From assembly GCF_017051705.1 (NCBI RefSeq), contig NZ_JAFIDJ010000002.1, forward strand, positions 268,384-332,383: a stretch of DNA of 64,000 nucleotides, in the 5' to 3' direction. The DNA comes from Algoriphagus lutimaris (GTDB taxonomy: Bacteria > Bacteroidota > Bacteroidia > Cytophagales > Cyclobacteriaceae). A model generated the notes under the pieces. It was not told the DNA's origin, did not search any database, and was given only the letters and a program-made list of their open reading frames with translations. Below, piece by piece: positions 24,037 to 33,730 of the stretch (positions are counted from its first letter, which is position 1; each line of letters begins with the position of its first letter). The translations under genes were made by a program, and so were the position numbers.

Positions 24037-25012
24037 CCTCTAATTTAGTAATTTGATTTTTATTGCCAGAACGTTTTAATCCTTTGTAAGGATTATATCC
24101 ATTGGTATTTTTTTGGTAATAACCTGTTCCGTCATAGGTTCTTTTTTCAGGATGATCTTTACACTCATCCGAACACGCACCTTCCATTTTCCATCCACAT
24201 TCCTCACAAATGGCAACATGGGCATTACAAGATGGGTTTGCGCAGTTGACCATTCTGTCAGAAGCAGTACCGCAAACATGGCAAGTCGAAATTACTTTTG
24301 GATTCACCTTATTTACATCCACTGCAATTCTGTTATCAAAAACATAGCATTTCCCTTCAAAATCTTCTCCTCCAGCTTCCATTCCATACTTGATGATCCC
24401 TCCATGAAGTTGGTACACATCCTCAAAGCCTTGTTCCAATAAGAAAGCTGATGCTTTTTCACACTTGATCCCTCCAGTACAATAGGTCAGGACTTTTTTG
24501 TTTTTCAAGTGTTCCAATTCCTTTACTTTTTCGGGAAAATCCCGGAAGTTGTCAATATCCAAGGTAAGGGCATTTTTGAATCTCCCTAACTCATGTTCGT
24601 AGTTAGAGCGAACATCCAAAATGACTACGTCCTCCTGATCTTTCAATTTTTTAAATTCTTCCGGATCAAGGTGTTTCCCAGTTTTGACATTTGGATCCAA
24701 ATGTCTCAATGCAGAATGAACAATCTCAGGTTTGTACCTTACATGAATCTTGGTAAATGCATGTTTGTCATGTTCATCGATTTTAAATTCAGTTTTGGCA
24801 AATCTTGGGTCTGCATGAACGTAGGCCATGTATTTTTCACAGTCTTCCTTCAGACCGGAAACTGTACCATTCAATCCTTCATCTGAGATAATGATCCTAC
24901 CACGGATGTTGTTTTCTACACAAAACAAGTGATGCTGCTCCCGATATTCTTCAGGATTTTCAATTTTGGCGTAGCAATAATAAAGGAGGATGTAATAATT
25001 GTTATTTTCCAT
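24017..25012 (-). CDS. trhO: tRNA uridine 5-hydroxylase TrhO (YceA)
   Basis: TrhO hydroxylates U34 of certain tRNAs using oxygen. The 331-residue protein has the N-terminal acylphosphatase-like domain (RGRIIISDEGLNGTVSG near 38-53). The rhodanese domain follows, with the active-site cysteine C178 in YCTGGIKCEKA (second Cys C184). The C-terminal tail (about 240-295) has many cysteines in CxxC-type pairs (CHVCG, CEECG), consistent with a zinc-binding extension. It overlaps the phosphorylase gene downstream. Confidence 0.92.
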   Translation of the reverse strand: MENNNYYILLYYCYAKIENPEEYREQHHLFCVENNIRGRIIISDEGLNGTVSGLKEDCEKYMAYVHADPRFAKTEFKIDEHDKHAFTKIHVRYKPEIVHSALRHLDPNVKTGKHLDPEEFKKLKDQEDVVILDVRSNYEHELGRFKNALTLDIDNFRDFPEKVKELEHLKNKKVLTYCTGGIKCEKASAFLLEQGFEDVYQLHGGIIKYGMEAGGEDFEGKCYVFDNRIAVDVNKVNPKVISTCHVCGTASDRMVNCANPSCNAHVAICEECGWKMEGACSDECKDHPEKRTYDGTGYYQKNTNGYNPYKGLKRSGNKNQITKLEGEPTNS

Positions 25013-25081
25013 AACTAAAGCCCTGTTTCGGCAGGGTGTTTAAGGATGTATAAGTTTGTACTGATAAATTAAAAGGCAAAT

Positions 25082-25720
25082 TTAAGATTTAATTTTTGCA
25101 GCAGGGTTACCAAAAACTGTTTCATTGTCTCCAACAGAAGAAATTACCACTGAACCGGCTCCTACTCTCGCATTTTTTCCGATGGTTACTCCAGAGACGA
25201 TGGTCACTCCAGAACCGATAAATGCTCCTTCTCCTATGGTTACTTCAGAATTGATAATAGAACCTGCCCCTATTTGAACAAAATCTCCCAACTTCGCTTT
25301 GTGATCTATGATCGCACCGGTATTCAAAATACAGTGTTGACCGATCTCTGCTCCTGTTCCAACAGTAACTTTGGCATTGATAAAGTTTCCATGACCAATA
25401 AGCGCATCGGTAGAAATATAAGCTGTTTGGTGAATTGCGTTGATCGGCTGAACCTTTCTTCGCTCGTTCAACAATTTCACAAGAAATTTTCTATACTTGA
25501 CATCATCTACTGCCACAAAAGCCTCCGCTTTTTTCCCTACTAGTTTTAAAAACCCATCATCTTCAGGATTCCCTAAAACAGAAACGGTATTGATTTCAGT
25601 GCCATGAAGCTTTTCATCTTCATCCAGAAAACCATATACCACGACATCATTGCTGTTAAATATTTCAAGAGCGGGATGAGCAATACCGGTTGCTCCCAAA
25701 ATAATTACTGGTTTTTCCAT
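25082..25720 (-). CDS. NeuD/PglD-like sugar O-acyltransferase
   Basis: The 212-residue protein has an N-terminal Rossmann-like PglD_N domain (PVIILGATGIAHPALEIF) and a C-terminal left-handed beta helix. The helix is built from hexapeptide repeats (IGHGNFINAKVTVGTGAEIG, then IGEGAFIGSGVTIVSGVTIG). These enzymes transfer acetyl groups to amino sugars in glycan synthesis. ATG 25720 is chosen over an in-frame TTG at 25744; a TACTTTTG box (25743-25750) lies just upstream. A weak CCCTG/CAGGG hairpin near 25022-25040 may end it. Confidence 0.85.
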   Translation of the reverse strand: MEKPVIILGATGIAHPALEIFNSNDVVVYGFLDEDEKLHGTEINTVSVLGNPEDDGFLKLVGKKAEAFVAVDDVKYRKFLVKLLNERRKVQPINAIHQTAYISTDALIGHGNFINAKVTVGTGAEIGQHCILNTGAIIDHKAKLGDFVQIGAGSIINSEVTIGEGAFIGSGVTIVSGVTIGKNARVGAGSVVISSVGDNETVFGNPAAKIKS

Positions 25721-25775
25721 AGTATTTTCCTTTTCGGACTGCAAAAGTACGGTAAATCATATGCTTACGCAAAAA

Positions 25776-27071
25776 TCATTTGCTTTCTCTCTTTACCAAG
25801 CTCTGGGCGATTTTACATTGAAGACACTTTTTGGGTAGGCAATAATTTTTGTATAAACCCAACATCCCCTGGGTATCAAAAGCGTTGGAAGGAATCCAGT
25901 TGGCAGTTTGAAATTTCTTAATAATCCTATTATCCTCAGGAGCCACCTCCTGAAGTAAATCAAAACAGCGTTCTTTCCATTCCGATTGCTGGAAATACCT
26001 CCCATAGGCAAACCACAAAGGCAAAACATAATTGATTATTAACAACTGCAACACTGTATTGGAAACTCCATTAGAAACTTTTCTAGAAGCTGGCTTTCCA
26101 AAAGAATAATGATGTAACCAGTAATCACTTGGCTTAACTTGAAGCAGCTTTTTAAACGAGAAGAAATCTCTTGAATCTTCTAATATTGCCCTCAACAAAC
26201 TCGGTGCATTAGATAAAATAGCCGCAAGTTGCGCAATTCTCAGTGTTGGAAAATTGCTAGGTCTGGTTCCCATAAAGGACCAATGCTGACGGCTCAAGGA
26301 ACGCTCCCATCTATATTTCCTCTGTATAAATTCCGACTCCTTTATCAAATATTGTACATAAGGCTCTTTTGAATCCTCCGGTAACAATCCCGCTTGTCCG
26401 AATAATATGGCTTCCAATACAGCTAGCTTATCCCGGTGTTTCATCAGGATTTTATAGGGTACTAACTTAGCCAACTCAGTCATTCCTTTACTGTTAGTTT
26501 TGAATCCAAAAGTGGTAAATAACCACTGGTAGGCAGTTTCCTCCCAATCTCCTTTGTTTTCCTCCAACAGATTTAAAATTGATTGAGACTTTTCTTGAAG
26601 TCGTTCTACCAAGGATTTTTCCAAACTCGAAAAGCGAATGATCTCTTGGACCTGGTACACAGCATGAGCACAGGGAAGCTCTGATTGATAGTCCAATAAA
26701 CGCTCGTAGTTTCTCCAGATATTTAAAAATATTTTCCCTTTCAATTCAACAGTAGGAATTAAGGTCCCATCATTACGTAATACGGCTTTGTCATTTTCCC
26801 ATACTACATGCAGGACTACAGAATTATATGCGGGATTCTCCTCATGATCATGGTTTTTCCAATCGGAAGCATATTTATGGACCTCTACATGACCATGCAA
26901 GGTAACCCCATCTATCATGACCACAGAATCTAAAAAATCGGGCCCTTCCGCTAGATTATGGAAGCCAATTTGGATCACCTGAACTTGTTCCTGATTGGTA
27001 GTTTGGAAATCTCTTTTTTCGAAATATTGAAATTTCCAGACGAGCTGTAAAAAATCTTCTCTGAAATTCAT
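25776..27071 (-). CDS. DUF2851 family protein
   Basis: The 431-residue protein matches the DUF2851 family of Bacteroidota. It begins MNFREDFLQLVWKFQYF, then has the typical GFHNLAEGPDFLDSVVMIDG and LHGHVEVHKYASDWKNHDHE. It ends with a Cys cluster (CLPKKCLQC). There is no signal peptide or membrane segment. The function is unknown; the GHVEVH and HDHE stretches resemble metal-binding sites but this is a guess. ATG 27071 is preferred over GTG 27080. Confidence 0.85.
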   Translation of the reverse strand: MNFREDFLQLVWKFQYFEKRDFQTTNQEQVQVIQIGFHNLAEGPDFLDSVVMIDGVTLHGHVEVHKYASDWKNHDHEENPAYNSVVLHVVWENDKAVLRNDGTLIPTVELKGKIFLNIWRNYERLLDYQSELPCAHAVYQVQEIIRFSSLEKSLVERLQEKSQSILNLLEENKGDWEETAYQWLFTTFGFKTNSKGMTELAKLVPYKILMKHRDKLAVLEAILFGQAGLLPEDSKEPYVQYLIKESEFIQRKYRWERSLSRQHWSFMGTRPSNFPTLRIAQLAAILSNAPSLLRAILEDSRDFFSFKKLLQVKPSDYWLHHYSFGKPASRKVSNGVSNTVLQLLIINYVLPLWFAYGRYFQQSEWKERCFDLLQEVAPEDNRIIKKFQTANWIPSNAFDTQGMLGLYKNYCLPKKCLQCKIAQSLVKRESK

Positions 27072-27114
27072 AAAAATCACCTAAAGTCTTCTTTAAATTA
27101 AAAAAACTTTATAA

Positions 27115-27142
27115 AAATAAAAAGCCAGTAAAAACTGGCTTT
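27115..27142 (-). terminator. Terminator of pyrF
   Basis: AAAGCCAGT (27121-27129) and ACTGGCTTT (27134-27142) pair around AAAA, followed on the minus strand by TTTTTATTTTT. It lies 25 bp after the pyrF stop. Confidence 0.75.
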
Positions 27143-27166
27143 AAAAACAATTAATAATCTTCTGTT

Positions 27167-27982
27167 TTATAGGTAAGTGTCCAATAGACGGGACATTTCT
27201 TCCTGTAGTTTTTGGGATTCAGACCTAGCCGACTTACCAAAATCTTTATCTTGAGATGCATAAATAATCCCACGGCTTGAATTCACGAGCAAACCACAGG
27301 AAGAATTCATTCCATATTTTGCAACATCAGACAGGCTACCGCCTTGAGCTCCTACCCCTGGCACTAAAAAGAAATGATCCGGAACCAATCTCCTTACCTC
27401 TCCAATCAACTCTCCACGTGTAGCTCCTACCACATACATCATATTATCTGAATTCCCCCATTGCTTGCTTTTCTCTAACACAGTTTGATACAATGGCTTG
27501 CCGGTTTCATCCTTAATGAGTTGAAAATCCATTGATCCGGCATTAGAAGTAAGCGCCAAAAGAATGACCCATTTATTTTCAAATTCTAAAAATGGAGTCA
27601 CACTATCTACCCCCATGTAAGGAGCCACTGTTACCGAGTCAAAGTCCATTTTTTCGAAAAAGGCTTTAGCATACAATTTAGAGGTATTCCCAATATCTCC
27701 CCTTTTTGCATCTGCAATTGTAAAAATTTCTTTGGGGATTAATTCATTTACTTTTTGGAGCGTTTCCCAACCCTGCTGACCTAAGGCTTCAAAAAAAGCG
27801 ATATTTGGCTTGTATGCTACTGCAAAATCAGCTGTCTGCTCTATGATTTCTTTACAGAAAGTGAAAATTGGATCTTTCTCCGTCTTAAGATGTGCTGGAA
27901 TTTTCTGGATATCTGCATCGAGCCCTACACATAGAAAGGATGACTTTTTCTGAATTTGGGAAAATAGCTCGGCTTTGTTCAT
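27167..27982 (-). CDS. pyrF: Orotidine 5'-phosphate decarboxylase
   Basis: PyrF makes UMP in the last step of de novo pyrimidine synthesis. The 271-residue protein is the longer (type 2) bacterial form, with LCVGLDAD near 17-24, the catalytic DAKRGDIGN (91-99; K93, D96), [10 protein letters not shown] and the phosphate-binding PGVGAQGG. It has its own -7 box and terminator, so it is a monocistronic unit separate from carB. Confidence 0.95.
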   Translation of the reverse strand: MNKAELFSQIQKKSSFLCVGLDADIQKIPAHLKTEKDPIFTFCKEIIEQTADFAVAYKPNIAFFEALGQQGWETLQKVNELIPKEIFTIADAKRGDIGNTSKLYAKAFFEKMDFDSVTVAPYMGVDSVTPFLEFENKWVILLALTSNAGSMDFQLIKDETGKPLYQTVLEKSKQWGNSDNMMYVVGATRGELIGEVRRLVPDHFFLVPGVGAQGGSLSDVAKYGMNSSCGLLVNSSRGIIYASQDKDFGKSARSESQKLQEEMSRLLDTYL

Positions 27983-28000
27983 GAATTATAGGATTTTGGG

Positions 28001-28008
28001 CAAAGGTA
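28001..28008 (-). promoter_or_regulatory. -7 box TACCTTTG before pyrF
   Basis: On the minus strand TACCTTTG lies 18 nt before the pyrF ATG. It overlaps the region around ATG 28013 of the opposite strand, which argues against that ATG as the start of the neighbouring gene. Confidence 0.55.
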
Positions 28009-28046
28009 AGAAATGCTGTTTAGCTATTTTTGGGAAAAGTTAATTT

Positions 28047-28456
28047 ATGAAGACAGTCCTTCTTACTTTCTTATTTTTTTATGCTTCACATTAACATTTG
28101 GGCAAGAACTCCTTGGGAATTGGAAATGGATCGAAAATTCAGAGGAAAGGTCCTTTAGGGTAACCTTATTCAATGATCAAGATAAATCAAAATCACTCAT
28201 TAAAGGAATCCATTGTGGAGAATATTACAATGGAGGCCGGGTAGATTGTGCTTCAACAGTTTCCATCATTTTAAAACCGGAGAAACTTCCAAATAGGTGG
28301 AGTGGAAGCATCAAAAGTAACTTTTCAGGAGAGACTTCCGAGATTAGAGTTACTTATATACCCCATAAAGGTCAATTGAGCTGGGAAATAAAAAAGGCCT
28401 TAGGTCAATTCTATTTTCCTTATGACGCAATCCTTATAAAAGAAAACAGTTTATAA
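28047..28456 (+). CDS. Secreted hypothetical protein with an apparent frameshift
   Basis: ATG 28047 begins a perfect signal-peptide start (MKTVLLTFLFF) but the frame ends soon after a T7 tract at 28074-28080. With one extra T the product would read MKTVLLTFLFFLCFTLTFGQ and continue into the long frame ELLGNWKWIENSEE, 136 residues in all and ending at 28456. The alternative is an unbroken frame from ATG 28013, but its N-terminus is less natural and sits on the pyrF promoter. I do not recognise the mature domain (a beta-rich protein with two Cys). Either a base is missing in the sequence or the gene is a recent pseudogene or phase-variable. Confidence 0.6.
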
Positions 28457-29347
28457 ATCTGATACTATTTTATCTTCAAATTCCACCTTGATCATGGAAC
28501 CTGCGAGAGAAACAAATGCAGAAATCAAGAAAAAAATCAAACTAAAAGCAACTGCAGTGGCTTCATTTATCCCTGCATAGGTATGTGCATAAATGAACAC
28601 CAGTTCACGAGCCCCAACCCCACCAATGGTTAAAGGAAGCACGGCAACGATAGAAGAAAGTAAAAATACCAGTTGATAGGCTAAGAAGTTTGTTTCTACT
28701 CCTAAGGCAATCAAAATAAATACGGCACAAACCAACTGAGAAATCTGTCCTAACATGGACCAAATGTTAGACTTTATAAATGACGGTAAAAAAGATTTGA
28801 AGAAAAGCTTTTGAACCATCCAAAATGCTGGGAATACCAACACTAAAGCAATTATAATCAATACTTCCCAAGGTACTTGGGATTCAAATGGAAGCTCTAA
28901 ATCTACCGGAAGTACTAGGAAAAGTAACAGAAACACAATGGCAACCAATCCTCCTAATCGGTCCAATAGAGAAGCTTGTATCAGCGATTTAACAGAAGCT
29001 TTATAATTCTTATTGAGTAAATAGATTTTGTAACCATCTCCTCCAATTCCTCCAGGAAGAAATAGGTTATAAAACATGCCTACCAGATACAATCTGAAAT
29101 TCAACTTTTCAGATATATTCAATCCAATATTTCTGAAATAAAGATTCAACCTTAATGCTGTAAAAACTTTACTTAGTACAAATAAGATCAGGGCAGGCAA
29201 TAACCAAAACCAATGAATGGACTTGGTGATCAACCAGAGTTCCTCGGTGTCAATTTTTCGGAACACCAAGAAAATCGCCAAACCCGTCAAAAGAAGTTTT
29301 AGTCCAGTTTTGAGTTTTTTTCCTAATGTACTTACTTTTTTTTCCAA
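28451..29347 (-). CDS. Flippase-like integral membrane protein (UPF0104 / LPG-synthase TM family)
   Basis: The 298-residue protein has about eight membrane helices and the family motif YNLFLPGGIGGDGYKIY (about 93-109), followed by SLLDRLGG and GGVGARELVF. Relatives include lysylphosphatidylglycerol synthase membrane domains and AglD-like proteins; the transported lipid is unknown. The start is TTG 29347, because a stop lies three codons upstream. It follows the GT2 gene by 59 bp on the same strand, which suggests a joint role in lipid-linked sugar handling. Confidence 0.82.
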   Translation of the reverse strand: MEKKVSTLGKKLKTGLKLLLTGLAIFLVFRKIDTEELWLITKSIHWFWLLPALILFVLSKVFTALRLNLYFRNIGLNISEKLNFRLYLVGMFYNLFLPGGIGGDGYKIYLLNKNYKASVKSLIQASLLDRLGGLVAIVFLLLFLVLPVDLELPFESQVPWEVLIIIALVLVFPAFWMVQKLFFKSFLPSFIKSNIWSMLGQISQLVCAVFILIALGVETNFLAYQLVFLLSSIVAVLPLTIGGVGARELVFIYAHTYAGINEATAVAFSLIFFLISAFVSLAGSMIKVEFEDKIVSDL

Positions 29348-29406
29348 GGGAAGTCAGGTCTATTCTTCTGAATTGAACAGCTCAACGAATAGGGAATAAA
29401 ACAGTC

Positions 29407-30360
29407 TTATGCTGTCAATACTTCCCCTTGATAAACTGATTTAATGGTATAGGTAGTTTTATTTTGAGACTCAAAATAAGTTCTGACGATGATCTCAGCA
29501 ATAATTCCAGTCGTGATAAATTGAATACCTCCAAGCACCAAAATAAAACCTAAAATCATGATTGGCCTTCCCCAGATATCCTCTCCCATTATTTTCAACA
29601 CTAGCAGGTAAATATTGATTAGAAATCCTATTAGGAAAGCGATAATCCCTATTCCACCAAACAAGTGAATGGGACGCTGGAAATACTTTTGAAAAAACAG
29701 CATCAAGATCAGATCAGCCATTACTTTAAAGGTTCGGCTCAATCCATATTTAGACTCTCCATGGATTCTAGGGTGATGCTTCACATCCATTTCGGTCATC
29801 CTTGCCCCCTGTTGCTTGGCAAGAACTGGAATAAAACGGTGCAATTCTCCATATAACCCCATTCCTTGAGCAATCTCTGCTTTGTAGACTCTAAGTGTAC
29901 AGCCATAATCATTCAAATAGACTTTGGTAGTATTTCGGATCACCCAGTTTGCGATTTTGCTCGGAATCTTCCTTAAAACAAACCCGTCTTTTCTATTTGC
30001 CCTTCTTCCAGCTACCACATCCCAGTCCTCATCAATCGCTTTTTGAAGCATAATAGGAATGTCAGTCGGGTCATTTTGCAAATCCCCATCCATGGTAGAG
30101 ATATACTCTCCTGTGGCCATATCTATTCCTGCTGCCAATGCGGTGGTCTGACCATAATTCCGATTAAAAATAATCAGTTTAGTCCGATCATTTGCATACT
30201 TTTTCACTTCAGCCACTGTCTTATCAGTAGAACCATCCTCTATTAGAATGACCTCATAGTCGATTTCGGAAAGTGCAGAATAGGTAGCTTCTAATAAGGG
30301 CTTGATGTTTTCTTCTTCGTTGTAGATGGTAATAACTACAGACAACCGGGGCTTGCTCAT
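29407..30360 (-). CDS. Family 2 glycosyltransferase, membrane-anchored
   Basis: The enzyme resembles DPM1/ArnC/GtrB-type polyprenyl-phosphate glycosyltransferases. It has an N-terminal GT-A domain with VVITIYNEEENI, EDGSTDKT and the metal-binding DGDLQNDP, then GRRANRKDG and YGESKYGLSR-like HGESKYGLSR. Two C-terminal membrane helices follow (GGIGIIAFLIGFLINIYLLV and ILGFILVLGGIQFITTGIIA). It probably supplies a lipid-linked sugar to the GT39 enzymes nearby. ATG 30360 or ATG 30366 could be the start; a TATTTTTG box stands at 30376-30383. Confidence 0.88.
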   Translation of the reverse strand: MSKPRLSVVITIYNEEENIKPLLEATYSALSEIDYEVILIEDGSTDKTVAEVKKYANDRTKLIIFNRNYGQTTALAAGIDMATGEYISTMDGDLQNDPTDIPIMLQKAIDEDWDVVAGRRANRKDGFVLRKIPSKIANWVIRNTTKVYLNDYGCTLRVYKAEIAQGMGLYGELHRFIPVLAKQQGARMTEMDVKHHPRIHGESKYGLSRTFKVMADLILMLFFQKYFQRPIHLFGGIGIIAFLIGFLINIYLLVLKIMGEDIWGRPIMILGFILVLGGIQFITTGIIAEIIVRTYFESQNKTTYTIKSVYQGEVLTA

Positions 30361-30441
30361 GATCATAAATTTGGTCAAAAATACGGCAAAATACTTCCGT
30401 TGGCAATAAACTGCTTATCGGCTTTCGGATGCCAACGAAAA

Positions 30442-30475
30442 TTTGGTGTGACAAAGTTCATTCATCTTATCTTTG
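30442..30475 (+). promoter_or_regulatory. Promoter with -7 box 4 nt before the ATG
   Basis: TTTG (30442-30445) and TATCTTTG (30468-30475) are 22 nt apart, close to the Bacteroidota consensus. The box ends 4 nt before ATG 30480, implying a leaderless transcript. Confidence 0.65.
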
Positions 30476-30479
30476 CAAG

Positions 30480-32159
30480 ATGTTTTCAAAAGAGCTTCAA
30501 ATTAATCCATGGGTATTGATGGCTGCCTTTACTATTTTGGTTGGACCATTTGCCCTAAGTTTTCATATGCATTTCCCGGACGAAATGTATTATAGTGATG
30601 CTGCTGTTAAAATGATGCAAAATGGAGACTACCTCACCACTTATCTCGGAAACGGAGAGTTGAGGTTTCGAAAACCCATAGGAACTTACTGGGTGGTTTT
30701 AGCTGGGTTTAAATTATTTGGAGTCAGTGCTTTTTCATCAAGAATCTTCTTTTTATTAGCTGGCTCTATGACAATCGGAATCACCTATATGGTGGCAAAA
30801 GTCTTATTCTCAGACAAAAAAATTGCAGGTCTTTCTGCCTTGATCATCGCTTCCAATATAGTTTTGATATTTGCCTCGACTCGCTCCATTCCTGACGTAT
30901 TGTTAGGCCTCACTATGTCCGCTAGTGCTATTGGTTTTGCTGGATTGATGCGATATGGAGATCATACTCCAAAAAAGTACATATGGATATTATATATCAG
31001 TTTGGCTTTGGCCTTTGAGGTAAAAGGACTACCTGCCGCCGCTTTAGGAGGAATTGGAATACTTTACCTACTGTTCAATCCATGGAAAAAAATATCCTGG
31101 AAGACTTTCCTTCATTTACCTTCTCTACTTATCGCCATTTTTATCGGACTCTTCTGGTTTGTGGCCATGTGGAAAATCCATGGACCTACTTACCTGGATA
31201 GCTTTTTGGAAGATCAAGTAGGAGGAAGAGTAGCATCACGCTACTTACTTATTCTGAAAAATGGCGCACTTGCCACTGCCATTCTATTTGCGATTTATCT
31301 GCCTTGGGGGATCTATTCCTTCCCGAAATTCAAAGAGACCATTCAGAAAACTTGGAAAGAGAATGCTGTATTCTTTGGATTCGCCGTTCTGTGGGGACTT
31401 GCGATATTGGGAATGGGAGCTATGACTACCAAATTCTATGAGCGCTACTTACTCCCAGTTGCCCCGGTTTTAGCCATCTTTCTCAGTTGGATCCTAGTAA
31501 AAGCTGATTTCCAAATTCGTCAAAAAGGTTTGAAGATAGGCACTGGTTTTTTCATCCTATTATCGCTCATAGTAGGAATAGCTGGACTTTGGATCAATTT
31601 CCAATTAGGTAGTACCTTTTGGATTTACTTGCAACTAACAATTGGATTCACTCTTATAATTTATTTAGCCCGATCAGTTTATAAAGAAAGGCAGCTTCCA
31701 TGGGGATTATCCCTATCGGTTTTACTTGTTTTCTTTCTCTTATCTACTGTCACTGCAAAAATCTCCCTACCAGAGCAAGGAGCCCAAGTTCAAGCATATG
31801 CGTCTTCCCAAGGGATTGATCCTGCAAATGAAATCGGTTTTATCGGCAACATTCATGTCAGCAGCAAGATTCGGGTTTACTTAGGCCCAGATTATTACAT
31901 GACTGATATTACTGGTGAGAAATCCTTGAGTGAGCAAGAACTATTGGACCGATCATCTATTTACCCCAACTTAATAGTCGAAGACAAATACCTTCAGAAA
32001 CTCCCACTTCAAAATTTTGATGTTAAAGTTGCTTCTTTGAATTGGGATTCGAAAAAGATTCCATTTTTACTTCAGCATCTGGGAGATCCCAAATTTGAAG
32101 AACTTTTAAAAGAAAATGGGAAAGTCTACTACTGGCTTCAGAAAAAAGGGGATCAATAG
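30480..32159 (+). CDS. GT39-type (ArnT/PMT-like) membrane glycosyltransferase
   Basis: The 559-residue protein has about twelve membrane helices and the first-loop motif FHMHFPDEMYYSDAA with an acidic pair (DE) as in ArnT/PMT enzymes. RFRKPIGTYWVV (substrate loop) follows, and a soluble C-terminal domain (about 440-559) ends the chain. Such enzymes move a sugar from a polyprenyl phosphate to lipid A or protein. ATG 30480 is preferred over an in-frame ATG at 30429 because the promoter lies between them. The 3' end overlaps the next gene tail-to-tail by 7 bp. Confidence 0.85.
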   Translation: MFSKELQINPWVLMAAFTILVGPFALSFHMHFPDEMYYSDAAVKMMQNGDYLTTYLGNGELRFRKPIGTYWVVLAGFKLFGVSAFSSRIFFLLAGSMTIGITYMVAKVLFSDKKIAGLSALIIASNIVLIFASTRSIPDVLLGLTMSASAIGFAGLMRYGDHTPKKYIWILYISLALAFEVKGLPAAALGGIGILYLLFNPWKKISWKTFLHLPSLLIAIFIGLFWFVAMWKIHGPTYLDSFLEDQVGGRVASRYLLILKNGALATAILFAIYLPWGIYSFPKFKETIQKTWKENAVFFGFAVLWGLAILGMGAMTTKFYERYLLPVAPVLAIFLSWILVKADFQIRQKGLKIGTGFFILLSLIVGIAGLWINFQLGSTFWIYLQLTIGFTLIIYLARSVYKERQLPWGLSLSVLLVFFLLSTVTAKISLPEQGAQVQAYASSQGIDPANEIGFIGNIHVSSKIRVYLGPDYYMTDITGEKSLSEQELLDRSSIYPNLIVEDKYLQKLPLQNFDVKVASLNWDSKKIPFLLQHLGDPKFEELLKENGKVYYWLQKKGDQ

Positions 32160-33661
32160 GTTTCAGGAATAAAGGGATCAAACTCTTTTAAGTCTTTCCA
32201 AACTTGAATAGTAGCAGTTCTCAATGGTTCTCCCTTAAAGTATACCTCAAACTTCTCCTCGTATAGCAAAGAGTCAAATTGAGCGAACATACCCAGAGAG
32301 TCATAATTCCAGCTGACAAAAATCCCCACCTTGTTCTGTCCCAAAAACTGCTCCATTCCAGGCCAAAGATCAAATTGGTTTCTTCTTGCACCCATGTTTA
32401 ACATATAGGGCTGCGGATGATCTTTTAGATAAAAAGACATTTCTGAGGCCATGTGATAGGTTTCAGAAAAGACAAAAGGAGCCGACAAAGCCAAACTATC
32501 CTGTAAAAAACCAACTCTTTCGGCAAGCGGATCGTAGCCAGACATCCTTCTAAAAAATTGGCTTTCACCTTTTTTAATGAGTGGAATTGATTTGAAAAAA
32601 GTGAAGTCAGGAAGAATGAGTAATAAGGATAGACCAATACTGATTCCAATACTCCAATTGCGAAAATTCTTCCATTTAACTGATTGGTTTAAAACCCATT
32701 CACTCATAATAATCGGCAATCCCACATAGGAGAAAACTGGCCAATTCACTAGAACCTCTGTGAAAAAGCTTAAAAAAGAGAAACTGATAAATGTGAGTAA
32801 AGCAGGTAGAATGATGTAAAACTTATCTTGGCTTCTAAATTTCAAGACACTCTTGATGGAGCAAAATAGGATTGGCAACAAGAATATAGAGAGCATAGCC
32901 AATTGACCACCTAAAAATTCGAAAAATTGAGCGACAGATTTCCCTAAAGAGGCTGTAGTCACTTCATTACCTCCAGCCCAAGCTAGGTTGGCCAGATGCT
33001 TGAAGGTATAAAAGTCATTTTGAAAATTCCATACCAGAATCGGAATAAATGCCAAGGACATGATCAGGAAGAAAAGTAGCATGTCTCTCCACTTTTTGCT
33101 CAGCTTTCCTTCTTGCAAAATGAATAAAAAAAGGAATGGAAACACCAGAACCATCATAGCCTTAGCCATCAGTCCCAAAGCAGCTGCCAAACCAGCTAGT
33201 ATCCACCAATTAAGCTTACTTTCTTTCAGGGCTCTATAAAGTAAATACATGGTCAAAGACCAGAAAAAAGTAAGAGAGGTATCTGTAGTGTGAAAAGAAG
33301 AAACTATCCACCAAAAAGGCATTGCCTGTAAAAGGATGGAAGCCCAAAAGCCAACCTTCTCATTGTATAGATAAGATCCGAATTTATAAGTCACCAAAGC
33401 AGTCCCCAGACCAAAAAGTATTGGGTTGATACGAACGCCCAATTCGGTAACTCCAAAAATGGAGGTACTGATATAATTTAAAAAGGCCACCAAAGGCGGT
33501 TTGGAATAATAATGCCAAGCTAAGTTTTTTGACCAAAGCCAGTACTGGGCTTCTTCCGTAAACAAATCGAGTTCAGGCCGAAAAACGAAGGCTATTTTTG
33601 CCAAAATGATAGCCAGGTTGACTATCCAAAATGCCGATTTATAGGAAAAGTTGGATTTCAT
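32153..33661 (-). CDS. GT39-type membrane glycosyltransferase
   Basis: This is a second member of the family, 502 residues, with about ten membrane helices. The start of the catalytic loop reads LDLFTEEAQYWLWSKNLAWH, then YYSKPPLVAFLNY and SFHTTDTSL. A C-terminal soluble part follows. It is convergent with the first GT39 gene (7-bp overlap at the 3' ends). Substrates are unknown; the two enzymes plus GT2 and the flippase-like protein may form a glycan pathway. Confidence 0.85.
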   Translation of the reverse strand: MKSNFSYKSAFWIVNLAIILAKIAFVFRPELDLFTEEAQYWLWSKNLAWHYYSKPPLVAFLNYISTSIFGVTELGVRINPILFGLGTALVTYKFGSYLYNEKVGFWASILLQAMPFWWIVSSFHTTDTSLTFFWSLTMYLLYRALKESKLNWWILAGLAAALGLMAKAMMVLVFPFLFLFILQEGKLSKKWRDMLLFFLIMSLAFIPILVWNFQNDFYTFKHLANLAWAGGNEVTTASLGKSVAQFFEFLGGQLAMLSIFLLPILFCSIKSVLKFRSQDKFYIILPALLTFISFSFLSFFTEVLVNWPVFSYVGLPIIMSEWVLNQSVKWKNFRNWSIGISIGLSLLLILPDFTFFKSIPLIKKGESQFFRRMSGYDPLAERVGFLQDSLALSAPFVFSETYHMASEMSFYLKDHPQPYMLNMGARRNQFDLWPGMEQFLGQNKVGIFVSWNYDSLGMFAQFDSLLYEEKFEVYFKGEPLRTATIQVWKDLKEFDPFIPETY

Positions 33662-33689
33662 GGGAAAAAGCTCTCAAGAAAAAGGAAAA

Positions 33690-33711
33690 CCCTCGGAGTT
33701 CCGAGGGTTTA
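33690..33711 (-). terminator. Hairpin after hpf
   Basis: AACCCTCGGA and TCCGAGGGTT pair around a 2-nt centre, with a short TTTT on the minus strand. It lies about 20 bp after the hpf stop. Confidence 0.6.
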
Positions 33712-33730
33712 TAAAAGATTTTAGGGTTTA

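Noticed and set aside
28074-28080. Programmed frameshift at T7
   Set aside because: No downstream stimulatory structure or matching slip heptamer was seen; a missing base is simpler.
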